A DNA stretch of 14,517 nucleotides, from contig DBFL01000022.1 in the NCBI GenBank assembly GCA_002294285.1, forward strand, positions 1-14,517, written 5' to 3'. The notes below the pieces were generated by a model, which saw nothing but the letters and a program-made list of their open reading frames with translations, made no database searches and was not told the origin of the DNA. The DNA comes from Candidatus Neomicrothrix sp. UBA881. Its GTDB lineage: Bacteria > Actinomycetota > Acidimicrobiia > Acidimicrobiales > MedAcidi-G1. Below are positions 1 to 6,471 of this stretch, piece after piece (the first letter of the stretch is position 1; every line of letters begins with the position of its first letter). A program made the translations under genes and the position numbers.

Positions 1-11
1 GATTAATACCA

Positions 12-770
12 CTAAGGCATACATTTAGCGGAGCCACCTAGATCCGCTTCTTCCTCCAATATCCTTTTAACTTCTGAAGACTGAACAGCGTAGGCAGTCG
101 AAGCACCGCCTCTTGATCGGGAAAACACAACACCAATTACCGATGAGTCCTTGTTCAATACCGGTGAACCGGAAAATCCAGACTCAATTGACGCTTCCAA
201 GGATAAAGCCTCTCGCGAATCTCCTTCTTCTCCGAAAATATCTTTTCCAACAGCAAGAATCTTCGATTTGACTTTGACTTCTTCTACTATCCTTTGCCCA
301 TCTTTCAGATAAGCAACAACCGTTGCAGTTTCGCCTTCGTCCGCATTTGCTAACTCCAAAGGCTTTTCAGTCTGAAAGGGTGCCCTTAAAACAGCCAGGT
401 CACTATTTGGGTCAAATGAAACAAGTTCTAAAACATGCTCTTTGCCTTCATATAAAATGACCGGCAAATTTACGCCTGCTACAACATGTGCGTTGGTGAT
501 CAGAAGATCCTTCTCAACAAAGAAACCCGTACCGAATTGTAAAAAATTACAACCCAAACCCCTTATCTGAAATACAGATCTATCCGTATCTACTTCATTA
601 GCGAGTTTTGCAGAATCTATCTTTTTAAGAGCGTCACAATCGTCTAAGCAGTCAGGGTTCGAAGCTTTTTCGAGAGGTAATTGAGTCGATATTTTTTCAG
701 TAGTTGAGCTTGCACATGAAACAAACAAAAAAACAGTAAGCAGGGTAAATGCTTTTAAAGATAATCTCAC
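12..770 (-). CDS. MarP-like trypsin-fold serine protease, probable lipoprotein
   Basis: This 252-residue protein is a predicted exported serine protease of the HtrA/MarP-like trypsin fold. The N-terminus (residues 1-19) has a basic start, a hydrophobic core and FVSC at 16-19, which resembles a lipobox (F is unusual at -3), so it may be a lipoprotein. The catalytic triad is H95 (ITNAHVV), D124 (NSDLAVLR) and S200 (GFSGSP). C74 (GLGC) and C250 near the C-terminus match, in spacing to the triad, the disulphide of mycobacterial MarP. Unlike MarP it has no N-terminal multi-pass CvpA-like domain. The start is GTG and overlaps the trmI stop by 4 nt (GTGA), so translation is probably coupled. It is the last gene of the operon that falls in the window; only 11 bases follow it. 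The substrate is unknown. A generic HtrA-like protease without a PDZ domain is the alternative; the protease call itself is secure. Confidence 0.85.
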   Translation of the reverse strand: MRLSLKAFTLLTVFLFVSCASSTTEKISTQLPLEKASNPDCLDDCDALKKIDSAKLANEVDTDRSVFQIRGLGCNFLQFGTGFFVEKDLLITNAHVVAGVNLPVILYEGKEHVLELVSFDPNSDLAVLRAPFQTEKPLELANADEGETATVVAYLKDGQRIVEEVKVKSKILAVGKDIFGEEGDSREALSLEASIESGFSGSPVLNKDSSVIGVVFSRSRGGASTAYAVQSSEVKRILEEEADLGGSAKCMP

Positions 771-1540
771 GTGTAAAGTAGTCGTCCTGCGCTAATAAAG
801 CCTGTATGCGCTACCATTCGATGATCCGGTCTAACTGCTTCTCCTTCTATGTGCCAACCACGGTGCAAAACTTCAATAGTTTCCGATAAAGAAAACCCAT
901 TTTTTGCAATTGCTTCTCGGAATTTAATTGCTTGTTTTATAGAGGGGGTATATGCAACTGCTATACCACCGCTTGAAAGCGCCTTCGTTAGATGTGGAAC
1001 AACCAACCATGGTTCAGGCAGGTCCAAAATTGCACGATCAAAATTCTTTTCACTTATACCTTCATAAGAATCCTTGATTTCAACTTGATAATTGCTAAGA
1101 GCTTCCTTGCCAAGCATCACATTTACGTTTTCTCTGGCCCTATTTGCGAAATCCTCTCTTATCTCATATCCGGATACATTTGCTCCGTTACGCAATAAAG
1201 CCATTGACAACGCGCCAGAGCCTACGCCAGTTTCAAAAACTTTCGCTCCAGGAAAAACATCTGCAATCATCAATATTGCCCCAATATCTTTCGGGTATAT
1301 CACCTGCGCTCCTCTGGGCATTTTCTTTATGTATTCAGCCATAGACGGTCTGAATGACAAATACACAGAATTGGAAGTTGAGGAAACTGAAGATCCATCG
1401 GGCATGTCTATAATTCTGTCGTGAAAAACTACTCCGGAATGTGTATGAAATTCACCGCCCTCTTCCAAAGTCAATAAATACTGTCTCTTTTTCGAATCCA
1501 CGAGCAGCACTTGATCTCCGACCTGATAATTACTACTCAT
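767..1540 (-). CDS. trmI: tRNA (adenine-58-N1)-methyltransferase TrmI
   Basis: The 257-residue product is a class I SAM-dependent methyltransferase of the TrmI family, which makes m1A58 in the T-loop of tRNAs as a homotetramer in bacteria and archaea. Residues 1-60 form the small beta-rich N-terminal domain. The SAM-binding motif I is VFETGVGSGALS (101-112), with the acidic residue closing motif II at GYEIRED (124-130). The family signature DLPEPW lies at 173-178, followed by YTPS (197-200). Length fits the actinobacterial family. The ATG start lies 8 nt inside the end of the upstream 72-residue ORF, with a purine-rich AAGAAG directly before it. The gene is in a tight minus-strand operon and overlaps the downstream protease gene by 4 nt. 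Confidence 0.93.
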   Translation of the reverse strand: MSSNYQVGDQVLLVDSKKRQYLLTLEEGGEFHTHSGVVFHDRIIDMPDGSSVSSTSNSVYLSFRPSMAEYIKKMPRGAQVIYPKDIGAILMIADVFPGAKVFETGVGSGALSMALLRNGANVSGYEIREDFANRARENVNVMLGKEALSNYQVEIKDSYEGISEKNFDRAILDLPEPWLVVPHLTKALSSGGIAVAYTPSIKQAIKFREAIAKNGFSLSETIEVLHRGWHIEGEAVRPDHRMVAHTGFISAGRLLYT

Positions 1541-1751
1541 CTTCTTGTAAGTCTTCTGGATCTAAATGCGAAACGGAAAGAGTTTCTCCTTTTTCTAACC
1601 TCTCTATAGAAGAGTCCGATTTTTTTTCCTTTTTGATAAGCCAGCGCGCGAAAGATATCGCCCAGCCAAAAACAATCAGAGGAGCAAAAAATTTATTTCT
1701 CTTAAAAAAGTAACGTAAAGTTATTTTTGTCAACAGCTTACGTAGAGGCAT
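1533..1751 (-). CDS. Small basic single-TM membrane protein, unknown function
   Basis: I do not recognise this 72-residue protein. It has a strongly basic N-terminus (residues 1-20, many K/R), one likely transmembrane segment at about 21-38 (FFAPLIVFGWAISFARW), then a charged, acidic C-terminal tail ending DPEDLQEDE. The positive-inside rule would place the N-terminus in the cytoplasm, but a second basic patch (KKEKK) follows the TM segment, so topology is uncertain. It is supported as a real gene by a strong GGAGG Shine-Dalgarno (complement of 1758-1762) six bases before the ATG, by direct abutment to the stop of the preceding gene (TAG then ATG), and by an 8-nt overlap with trmI. The start codon sits in a potential RNA hairpin. 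Confidence 0.72.
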   Translation of the reverse strand: MPLRKLLTKITLRYFFKRNKFFAPLIVFGWAISFARWLIKKEKKSDSSIERLEKGETLSVSHLDPEDLQEDE

Positions 1752-1756
1752 CTACG
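1741..1756 (-). promoter_or_regulatory. Hairpin over the stop/start junction of two small membrane protein genes
   Basis: The perfect inverted repeat CGTAGA-(4 nt)-TCTACG spans the TAG stop of the 68-residue gene and the ATG start of the 72-residue gene. In the minus-strand mRNA the stem lies directly after the GGAGG ribosome-binding site, and the start codon straddles stem and loop. Such a structure could tie initiation of the second gene to ribosomes ending the first. A six-base stem can also occur by chance. Confidence 0.35.
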
Positions 1757-1958
1757 ACCTCCGGACTTCAACTACTGTTGAAAGTAGTCTGCCTGAACGC
1801 TTTCCCGCCAAAAAAATGCCAAAAATAGCAGCACCCAGAATAACCGAGGAACCAAAAATAAGTAGCGAACCAACTCCCTGTTCGTTAGGAACAGACTCTC
1901 CCAAAAACCCTTCAAACGCCTCTTCGAGATCAGCTCTGGAAATGTGTTTTTCAGACAT
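1752..1958 (-). CDS. Conserved actinobacterial small membrane protein (VVEVRR tail)
   Basis: This 68-residue protein has a short acidic amphipathic N-terminus (EKHISRADLEEAFEGFLGE), a single hydrophobic segment at about 28-51, then a basic GKRSGR stretch and the C-terminal tail STVVEVRRS. This layout, with a helical acidic head, one TM, a KR-rich boundary and a TVVE[VI]RR ending, matches small hypothetical proteins I recall from actinobacteria beside holin-like genes; no function is known to me. The ATG has an AAAGG ribosome-binding site about five to six bases upstream and overlaps the stop of the upstream holin-like gene by 8 nt. The basic residues after the TM suggest an N-out, C-in orientation, but that is inference. 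Confidence 0.75.
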   Translation of the reverse strand: MSEKHISRADLEEAFEGFLGESVPNEQGVGSLLIFGSSVILGAAIFGIFLAGKRSGRLLSTVVEVRRS

Positions 1959-2250
1959 CTTGACCTTTTTTTGATAATAAAAGCTTAAATGCGAAAAAAG
2001 CCATCAGTAGAAGTGAAAGCGAAGCCGCTAGGTACGGAACCCAAGAAAACCAGTCTCCAATTTTGTCGAATTGCTGAAGGAAACCGACCACTCCGATTGA
2101 AATAAGAATAATTCCAAAAGCCAGCAAAAGAGACCCCAGAAAGTGCGATAGAAGTGAACTGAAAAGAGATCTAATTGGTTGTACCGTTTCTTGACGAATG
2201 TAATCCCGAAGAAGGTTCAAAATGTTCTCTAATTTACCTTTTGAAGTCAT
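1951..2250 (-). CDS. Actinobacterial holin-like / phage-holin-family membrane protein
   Basis: The 99-residue product has a charged N-terminal helix (LLRDYIRQETVQPIRS, about 13-28) followed by two hydrophobic segments at about 34-58 and 70-90, separated by a short loop with WFSWVPY. This pattern (R-D-Y-I/V-R/K-Q-E-T, two TMs, W-x-W-x-PY between them) is that of the chromosomal actinobacterial proteins annotated as phage holin family. Despite the name, no lysis function is implied: no endolysin or phage gene lies nearby and the neighbours are cell-wall and tRNA-modification genes. It is probably a small envelope protein. The ATG has no clear Shine-Dalgarno sequence, and a 12-bp palindrome lies just upstream. 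It overlaps the next small membrane protein gene by 8 nt. Confidence 0.78.
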   Translation of the reverse strand: MTSKGKLENILNLLRDYIRQETVQPIRSLFSSLLSHFLGSLLLAFGIILISIGVVGFLQQFDKIGDWFSWVPYLAASLSLLLMAFFAFKLLLSKKGQDV

Positions 2251-2261
2251 ACATCAAAGCT

Positions 2262-2273
2262 ATCTTGCAAGAT
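2262..2273. promoter_or_regulatory. Perfect 12-bp palindrome upstream of the holin-like gene
   Basis: ATCTTGCAAGAT is a perfect palindrome in the 38-bp gap between the LON-domain gene and the holin-like gene. This gap is the largest break in an otherwise overlapping operon. The palindrome ends 11 bases before the ATG, so it could be an operator or part of a processing site. No protein that binds it can be named. Confidence 0.3.
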
Positions 2274-2288
2274 CATCCGGTAGGACTC

Positions 2289-2909
2289 TTATTCTAAAAG
2301 TCTGGAATTAGAGTCCGCTTCAATGTTTGCAAGAAACTTTTTCAACAATCCACATCTCTCCGTCACCGAAGTAACTTCAAGTAATTTCTGAGAATCAAAA
2401 GGGGTGATCGGGATCAAAGAGGACATCTGAAAAGACCCTAGGGCAGGATCGTCTGAAATTTCTATTGAAATTGGCGGGACTTCATCTCCAAGCTCAGCTA
2501 AAACAGCAAACACTCTTCGCATATGAGAGACAAGTTCCGACCACTGCCTAAAGTCATAAGAAGTATTAGGCGCGTCGTCCAAAAACGAAATCTCTGCCTT
2601 GGGATAAGGTGAGTCTTCCAACCAGCTATCGACTTGAACCCTTCTGACTCCCCGAGTTACAAGTAGCGACCTTCCATCGATGAATTTTTTTGAATCGATA
2701 ATTTCCGCAAGAGTTCCTATTTCTTTACGGATTTCACCTCCCCCAACTTCATTTCCACGTTCAATTAAAACCACGCCAAAAGATCTATCTGTATCCATTA
2801 TTTCTTCAACCATGACCCGGTACCGTTCTTCGAAAACATGTAAAGGCAAAATTGCCTCAGGGAAAAGAACACAACCAAGTGGAAACATGGGGGATATTTT
2901 TTTATTCAT
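2289..2909 (-). CDS. LON peptidase N-terminal substrate-binding domain protein
   Basis: This 206-residue protein consists only of the N-terminal (LAN/LON-SB) substrate-recognition domain of Lon proteases, with no ATPase or peptidase part. The signature is at the very N-terminus: MFPLGCVLFPEAILPLHVFE (8-27) followed by ERYR, then GVVLIERG (45-52) and the IGTLAEI beta strand with the GRSLLVTRGVRR segment (79-91). Stand-alone LON-domain proteins of about 200 residues are common in actinobacteria and their biochemical role is not established. A substrate-adaptor or protein-binding role is a guess from the domain. The ATG overlaps the dacB stop by 4 nt (ATGA), so it is cotranscribed and probably translationally coupled. 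Confidence 0.9.
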   Translation of the reverse strand: MNKKISPMFPLGCVLFPEAILPLHVFEERYRVMVEEIMDTDRSFGVVLIERGNEVGGGEIRKEIGTLAEIIDSKKFIDGRSLLVTRGVRRVQVDSWLEDSPYPKAEISFLDDAPNTSYDFRQWSELVSHMRRVFAVLAELGDEVPPISIEISDDPALGSFQMSSLIPITPFDSQKLLEVTSVTERCGLLKKFLANIEADSNSRLLE

Positions 2910-4360
2910 TTTACGTAAATAGGTGCTAGAACTTCCAGTGACGGGCCTTTGGGGTACTCAATAAATTCTAAAATTATCTGGTCATGTAGAGACCTGATTC
3001 TGTTTTTTTCACCGTCAAAATTTGTCACAAAAGCGAAGCTCAAATTGCGATCAAAAATTGTATCGACGGTTCCCGCGAGACTTATGACTCCATTCAAAGA
3101 ACCTGTTTTGCCTCTAACGCGGCCCTCTGCGGGGGTTTCTACAAGCCGCTTTCTTAAAGTGCCTGTTTCTCCTGTGACTGGCAAACTTTGTTTTAAATCA
3201 GACGAGTAAATTCCTTTATCTAACAATTCCGTCAATAGCATGCAAGTCACACGATTTCCATAGTCCAAACCAGATGCATCGGCTATTACAACTCCGTCCA
3301 TTTGATACCCGGACTTGTTTAACGAGTCGGCAACAATATTAATGCCACCTAAAGAGGTGCCCTGTGCTTCAAAACGTGCTGACAGTCCTTTAAGTAATAT
3401 CTCAGCGGTTGTGTTATCACTACCTAAAAGCATCTTTGAAATGATCTCTAACATCGAAGGAGAATCAATTCTTGCTATTTCAAAAAAGGCATCATCCGGC
3501 GCTAGGCCTGATTTTGCTCCCTCTTCTACTTCTATGCCGTTGTCTTCCAGTAATTCTTCAAATACGTCCGCCGCATATTTTGCTGGGTCGTCTGCTGGGG
3601 TATTGAATCCATTTGATTCCTTTATCGGATCCCAACGAGTAAAACCAGCATTCAATGACAGAGCGCTGAGTGGTCCTGACTGTTTCTGATCTGTATGTCG
3701 GAATCTTTCCGGCCAAGTTTCAACAAATCTCTTTTCATCGAAGAGACTTTCATCACCCACCACTGCACCTCTGATCTCATTTATACCGTCTGAAACAACT
3801 AGCATCACAAGGTCTTTGATATTCGTGTATGGAAACGGATCTTTGTAGCGCTCGGCATATTTAGCTGTCATCAACAAGGGGTCCCCTCCACCAATCAGCC
3901 ATAAATCGCCTTCTATAAGTCCATTAACCGGTTGTGTTTTAGAAAGAACGCGAGTTGTGAATTTGTGATCAGGCCCAAAGACATCTAACAATGCGATTGC
4001 AGTTAGGAGCTTTTGAGTGCTAGCCGGCACAACCGGTTCATTCGAAAGCCGTTCGTAGATTACACGCCCATCTTCAAGAACATTCACACATGACAGACCA
4101 GGTAGCTGGGCGACAATTTTCTCTAATTCGGTCTTTAACTCTTTGTCCGCTATAGGCGCCTGTAAAAAAACTGGTACTCTGCGGGCCGAAAATAAGGGGG
4201 TTGCGAGTGTGGAATCCTTTTCAGCAGGCAAGAAATTTTGAAAATCCTTTCCACTCTGCCTGTCTAAAGAAGCAGCATTAAACCAGGCAAAAACTGTGAC
4301 AAATAAAAGCAGGAATGGAAAAACAGATTTTCTAATCACAGAATCAATCGTATGTCTCAA
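2906..4360 (-). CDS. dacB: D-alanyl-D-alanine carboxypeptidase/endopeptidase, PBP4 type (peptidase S13)
   Basis: The 484-residue product is a class C penicillin-binding protein that trims or cleaves peptide crosslinks of peptidoglycan outside the membrane. Residues 12-30 are a signal peptide or membrane anchor. The three active-site motifs are present: SxxK as S114-T-Q-K117 (PASTQK), SxN as S314-D-N316 (GSDNTTAE) and KTG at 418-420 (RGKTGS). The long insert between SxxK and SxN is typical of S13. The only start codons near the N-terminus are TTG (position 4360) and GTG (position 4339, eight codons in). Neither has a good ribosome-binding site; TTG keeps the basic n-region of the signal peptide. 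dacB is the first gene of the minus-strand operon and diverges from tkt. Function is confident; the exact start is not. Confidence 0.92.
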   Translation of the reverse strand: MRHTIDSVIRKSVFPFLLLFVTVFAWFNAASLDRQSGKDFQNFLPAEKDSTLATPLFSARRVPVFLQAPIADKELKTELEKIVAQLPGLSCVNVLEDGRVIYERLSNEPVVPASTQKLLTAIALLDVFGPDHKFTTRVLSKTQPVNGLIEGDLWLIGGGDPLLMTAKYAERYKDPFPYTNIKDLVMLVVSDGINEIRGAVVGDESLFDEKRFVETWPERFRHTDQKQSGPLSALSLNAGFTRWDPIKESNGFNTPADDPAKYAADVFEELLEDNGIEVEEGAKSGLAPDDAFFEIARIDSPSMLEIISKMLLGSDNTTAEILLKGLSARFEAQGTSLGGINIVADSLNKSGYQMDGVVIADASGLDYGNRVTCMLLTELLDKGIYSSDLKQSLPVTGETGTLRKRLVETPAEGRVRGKTGSLNGVISLAGTVDTIFDRNLSFAFVTNFDGEKNRIRSLHDQIILEFIEYPKGPSLEVLAPIYVK

Positions 4361-4496
4361 AATTTACTGAGTGTGTCATTAAAAAAAATTGTCGCCTCTT
4401 TCGAGAGGAGGATGATACTTTACGGAAATGCACTTCAAGCTACGCCTTTGCGTATACGGTAAGTCTTGATCCAGTATCCGATCTTGAAATAGGAAA
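4361..4496. promoter_or_regulatory. Divergent intergenic region between dacB and tkt
   Basis: This 136-bp region must carry promoters for both operons. On the plus strand the best candidate is TTGTCG (4389-4394) with GATACT (4414-4419), 19-bp spacer (TGATAC at 4413-4418 gives 18). On the minus strand TATCAT (complement of 4412-4417) is a fair -10 element for dacB, so the two -10 boxes would overlap. A run of eight A bases (4381-4388) lies on the dacB side. Next to the tkt start there is only a weak AGGA, two bases from the ATG. These are consensus matches by eye and unproven. Confidence 0.4.
4395..4408. promoter_or_regulatory. Dyad/hairpin in the dacB-tkt divergent promoter region
   Basis: CCTCT-TTCG-AGAGG is a perfect 5-bp inverted repeat with a 4-nt loop. 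It sits between the proposed -35 and -10 of the tkt promoter, so it could be an operator. Read in the dacB direction, the hairpin is followed six bases later by eight T residues, which resembles a weak intrinsic terminator or attenuator in the dacB leader. The stem is short, so termination would be inefficient. Confidence 0.35.
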
Positions 4497-6470
4497 ATGT
4501 CTTTTAGTGAAATAGATCAACGCTCAATTGCTGTGATTAAAGGTTTGGCAATGGATGCTCCGCACGCTGCTAAATCTGGACATCAAGGTACTGCGATGGC
4601 TTTAGCTCCTTTAGCTCATGTCCTTTGGACAGAAATAATGAAATATGATGCCGGTCAACCTCTCTGGCCCGACAGAGACCGTTTTATTCTGTCAGCAGGA
4701 CATGCTTCCATTTTGCTATATTCAATGCTTCATCTAACTGGATATGGACTAACACTTGACGACTTAAAAAAATTCAGACAACTAAATTCAATTACACCTG
4801 GACATCCAGAACGAGGTCACACTGATGGAGTGGAGGTAACTACTGGTCCACTTGGGCAAGGTTTTGCTAACGGAGTTGGAATGGCAATAGCCGAAAGAAA
4901 TCTCAGGACACGTCTAGGTGATGACTTATGCAACCACAATATATGGGTTGTTTGCGGCGATGGAGATCTCTCTGAAGGGATATCACACGAAGCTGCTTCA
5001 CTAGCAGGTCACCTAAAGTTAGAACGCTTGACTGTCATTTACGACGACAATCAAATAACAATCGACGGTCCTACTGATTTGGCACTCTCTGATGACGCTG
5101 CTTTGCGATTCCGCTCTTACGGCTGGAACGTAATTGAGCTGGGAGAAGAAAGTGAGAACTTAGAATCAATAAAATCTGCTCTTCTTGAAGCAAAAACCGA
5201 AAATGATCGACCAAGTATTGTCATACTCAAAACACACATCGGAGAACCATCACCCCATACCGACACAGCGGCCGTGCACGGGTATTCGTTAAAAGATGAA
5301 GAAATTTCAGAGACAAAAATTAAACTCGGCCTTCCTGAAAACGAAACATTCTTCGTTCCGGATGACGTTTTAGAAAATTACCGTGCAGCAGGAACGCGCG
5401 GTGAAAAAATTCGTCAAGAATGGGAAAAGAACCTCAATGACTCAAACAATTCAACTGACCTCTGGTCTGTCCTTTCAGGATCAGGACTTAAAAAAGGATG
5501 GGAAGAGTGTCTCCCAGTTTGGGAACCAGATGCAAATATCGCCACTAGAAATGCGAGCAATGAGTGCATTCAGTCTCTAATGGAATTTATGCCAGGACTA
5601 ATTGGAGGAGGTGCTGATTTAACTGGCAACACTGGAACTTCCATCTCTGGGTATGGAATTCAATCGGCTGACGAGCCCGAAGGGAGACAAGTCTTCTTCG
5701 GTGTGCGTGAGCACGCTATGGGCGCAATAAGCAATGGAATCTCCCTTCATGGAGGACTGTTTCCTGTAACTGGAACATTTCTTGTATTCAGTGACTACAT
5801 GAGAGGCGCTGTCCGTTTGGCGGCGTTAAGCAATGCAAAGGGCGTATTCATATGGAGTCACGACTCAGTAGCTGTAGGGGAAGATGGACCAACACATCAG
5901 CCAATAGAACATATTGCGTCTCTACGCGCAATACCTAATCTTGACGTATTCCGACCTGCGGATGCGAATGAGACATCAGCTGCATGGGAGATTGCTGTGA
6001 CTCATGAGGGGCCAACTGCAATGCTTCTCACCAGGCAAAACACCCCTGTTCTCACTTCTGAAAAAAATACGCATTCTATAGCAAAGGGAGCCTACATAAT
6101 TTATGAAGCCTCAAAAGACCCCGCCTTAACGATTATTGCAACCGGCAGTGAGGTATCAATTGCATGTCAAGCTGCAGAACAAATTGAAGACTCAATGAAT
6201 TCAGGTGTTCGAGTCGTGTCTATGCCCTGCATGGAGGTATTCGAGCGACAAAGCAACGATTATAAAAATAGTGTTATAGATCCAGCTCTTCCATCCATTT
6301 CAATTGAAGCAGGAAGTACTTTTGGTTGGAGTAAATGGGCTGATTTTTCAATAGGTATAGACTCGTTCGGAGTTTCTGCTCCAGGGGATGTTGCTCTTGA
6401 CGAGTTCGGTATCACTGTTGAATCTGTAATCAATGCGGCACGCTCGATTATTCCTGAAGAAGCGGAATGA
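4497..6470 (+). CDS. tkt: Transketolase
   Basis: The 657-residue enzyme transfers two-carbon ketol units between sugar phosphates in the non-oxidative pentose phosphate pathway, using thiamine diphosphate and Mg2+. The N-terminal PP domain (about 1-320) has H29 (SGHQG), H69 (AGHAS), H103 (TPGHPE), the ThDP/metal motif GDGDLSEG (154-161) with the later DDN (183-185), and H261 (AAVHG). The Pyr domain (about 345-525) has the catalytic glutamate E405 in VREHAM and H467 in GEDGPTHQP. The C-terminal domain runs from about 540. Length and motifs are full and intact, fitting transketolase rather than DXS. The segment before H261 reads PSPHTDTA rather than the more usual SPN-GT type. It begins the plus-strand operon, and transaldolase starts one base after its stop. 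Confidence 0.96.
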   Translation: MSFSEIDQRSIAVIKGLAMDAPHAAKSGHQGTAMALAPLAHVLWTEIMKYDAGQPLWPDRDRFILSAGHASILLYSMLHLTGYGLTLDDLKKFRQLNSITPGHPERGHTDGVEVTTGPLGQGFANGVGMAIAERNLRTRLGDDLCNHNIWVVCGDGDLSEGISHEAASLAGHLKLERLTVIYDDNQITIDGPTDLALSDDAALRFRSYGWNVIELGEESENLESIKSALLEAKTENDRPSIVILKTHIGEPSPHTDTAAVHGYSLKDEEISETKIKLGLPENETFFVPDDVLENYRAAGTRGEKIRQEWEKNLNDSNNSTDLWSVLSGSGLKKGWEECLPVWEPDANIATRNASNECIQSLMEFMPGLIGGGADLTGNTGTSISGYGIQSADEPEGRQVFFGVREHAMGAISNGISLHGGLFPVTGTFLVFSDYMRGAVRLAALSNAKGVFIWSHDSVAVGEDGPTHQPIEHIASLRAIPNLDVFRPADANETSAAWEIAVTHEGPTAMLLTRQNTPVLTSEKNTHSIAKGAYIIYEASKDPALTIIATGSEVSIACQAAEQIEDSMNSGVRVVSMPCMEVFERQSNDYKNSVIDPALPSISIEAGSTFGWSKWADFSIGIDSFGVSAPGDVALDEFGITVESVINAARSIIPEEAE

Positions 6471-6471
6471 C

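Noticed and set aside
1092..1424. Plus-strand frame of 110 codons inside trmI
   Set aside because: It is antisense to a gene with clear methyltransferase motifs and has no recognisable domain or ribosome-binding support.
1951..2250. Prophage remnant suggested by the holin-like gene
   Set aside because: There is no endolysin, integrase or structural phage gene nearby, and the gene sits in a conserved-looking housekeeping operon; this family is chromosomal in actinobacteria.
3315..3689. Plus-strand frame of 124 codons inside dacB
   Set aside because: It mirrors a well-supported PBP4 gene in the antisense frame; its low-complexity, serine-rich composition is typical of such shadows.
6433..6471. 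Longer N-terminus for transaldolase reaching back into tkt
   Set aside because: Residues before the ATG at 6472 do not resemble transaldolase, and the 39-nt overlap is needless when an ATG lies one base after the tkt stop.
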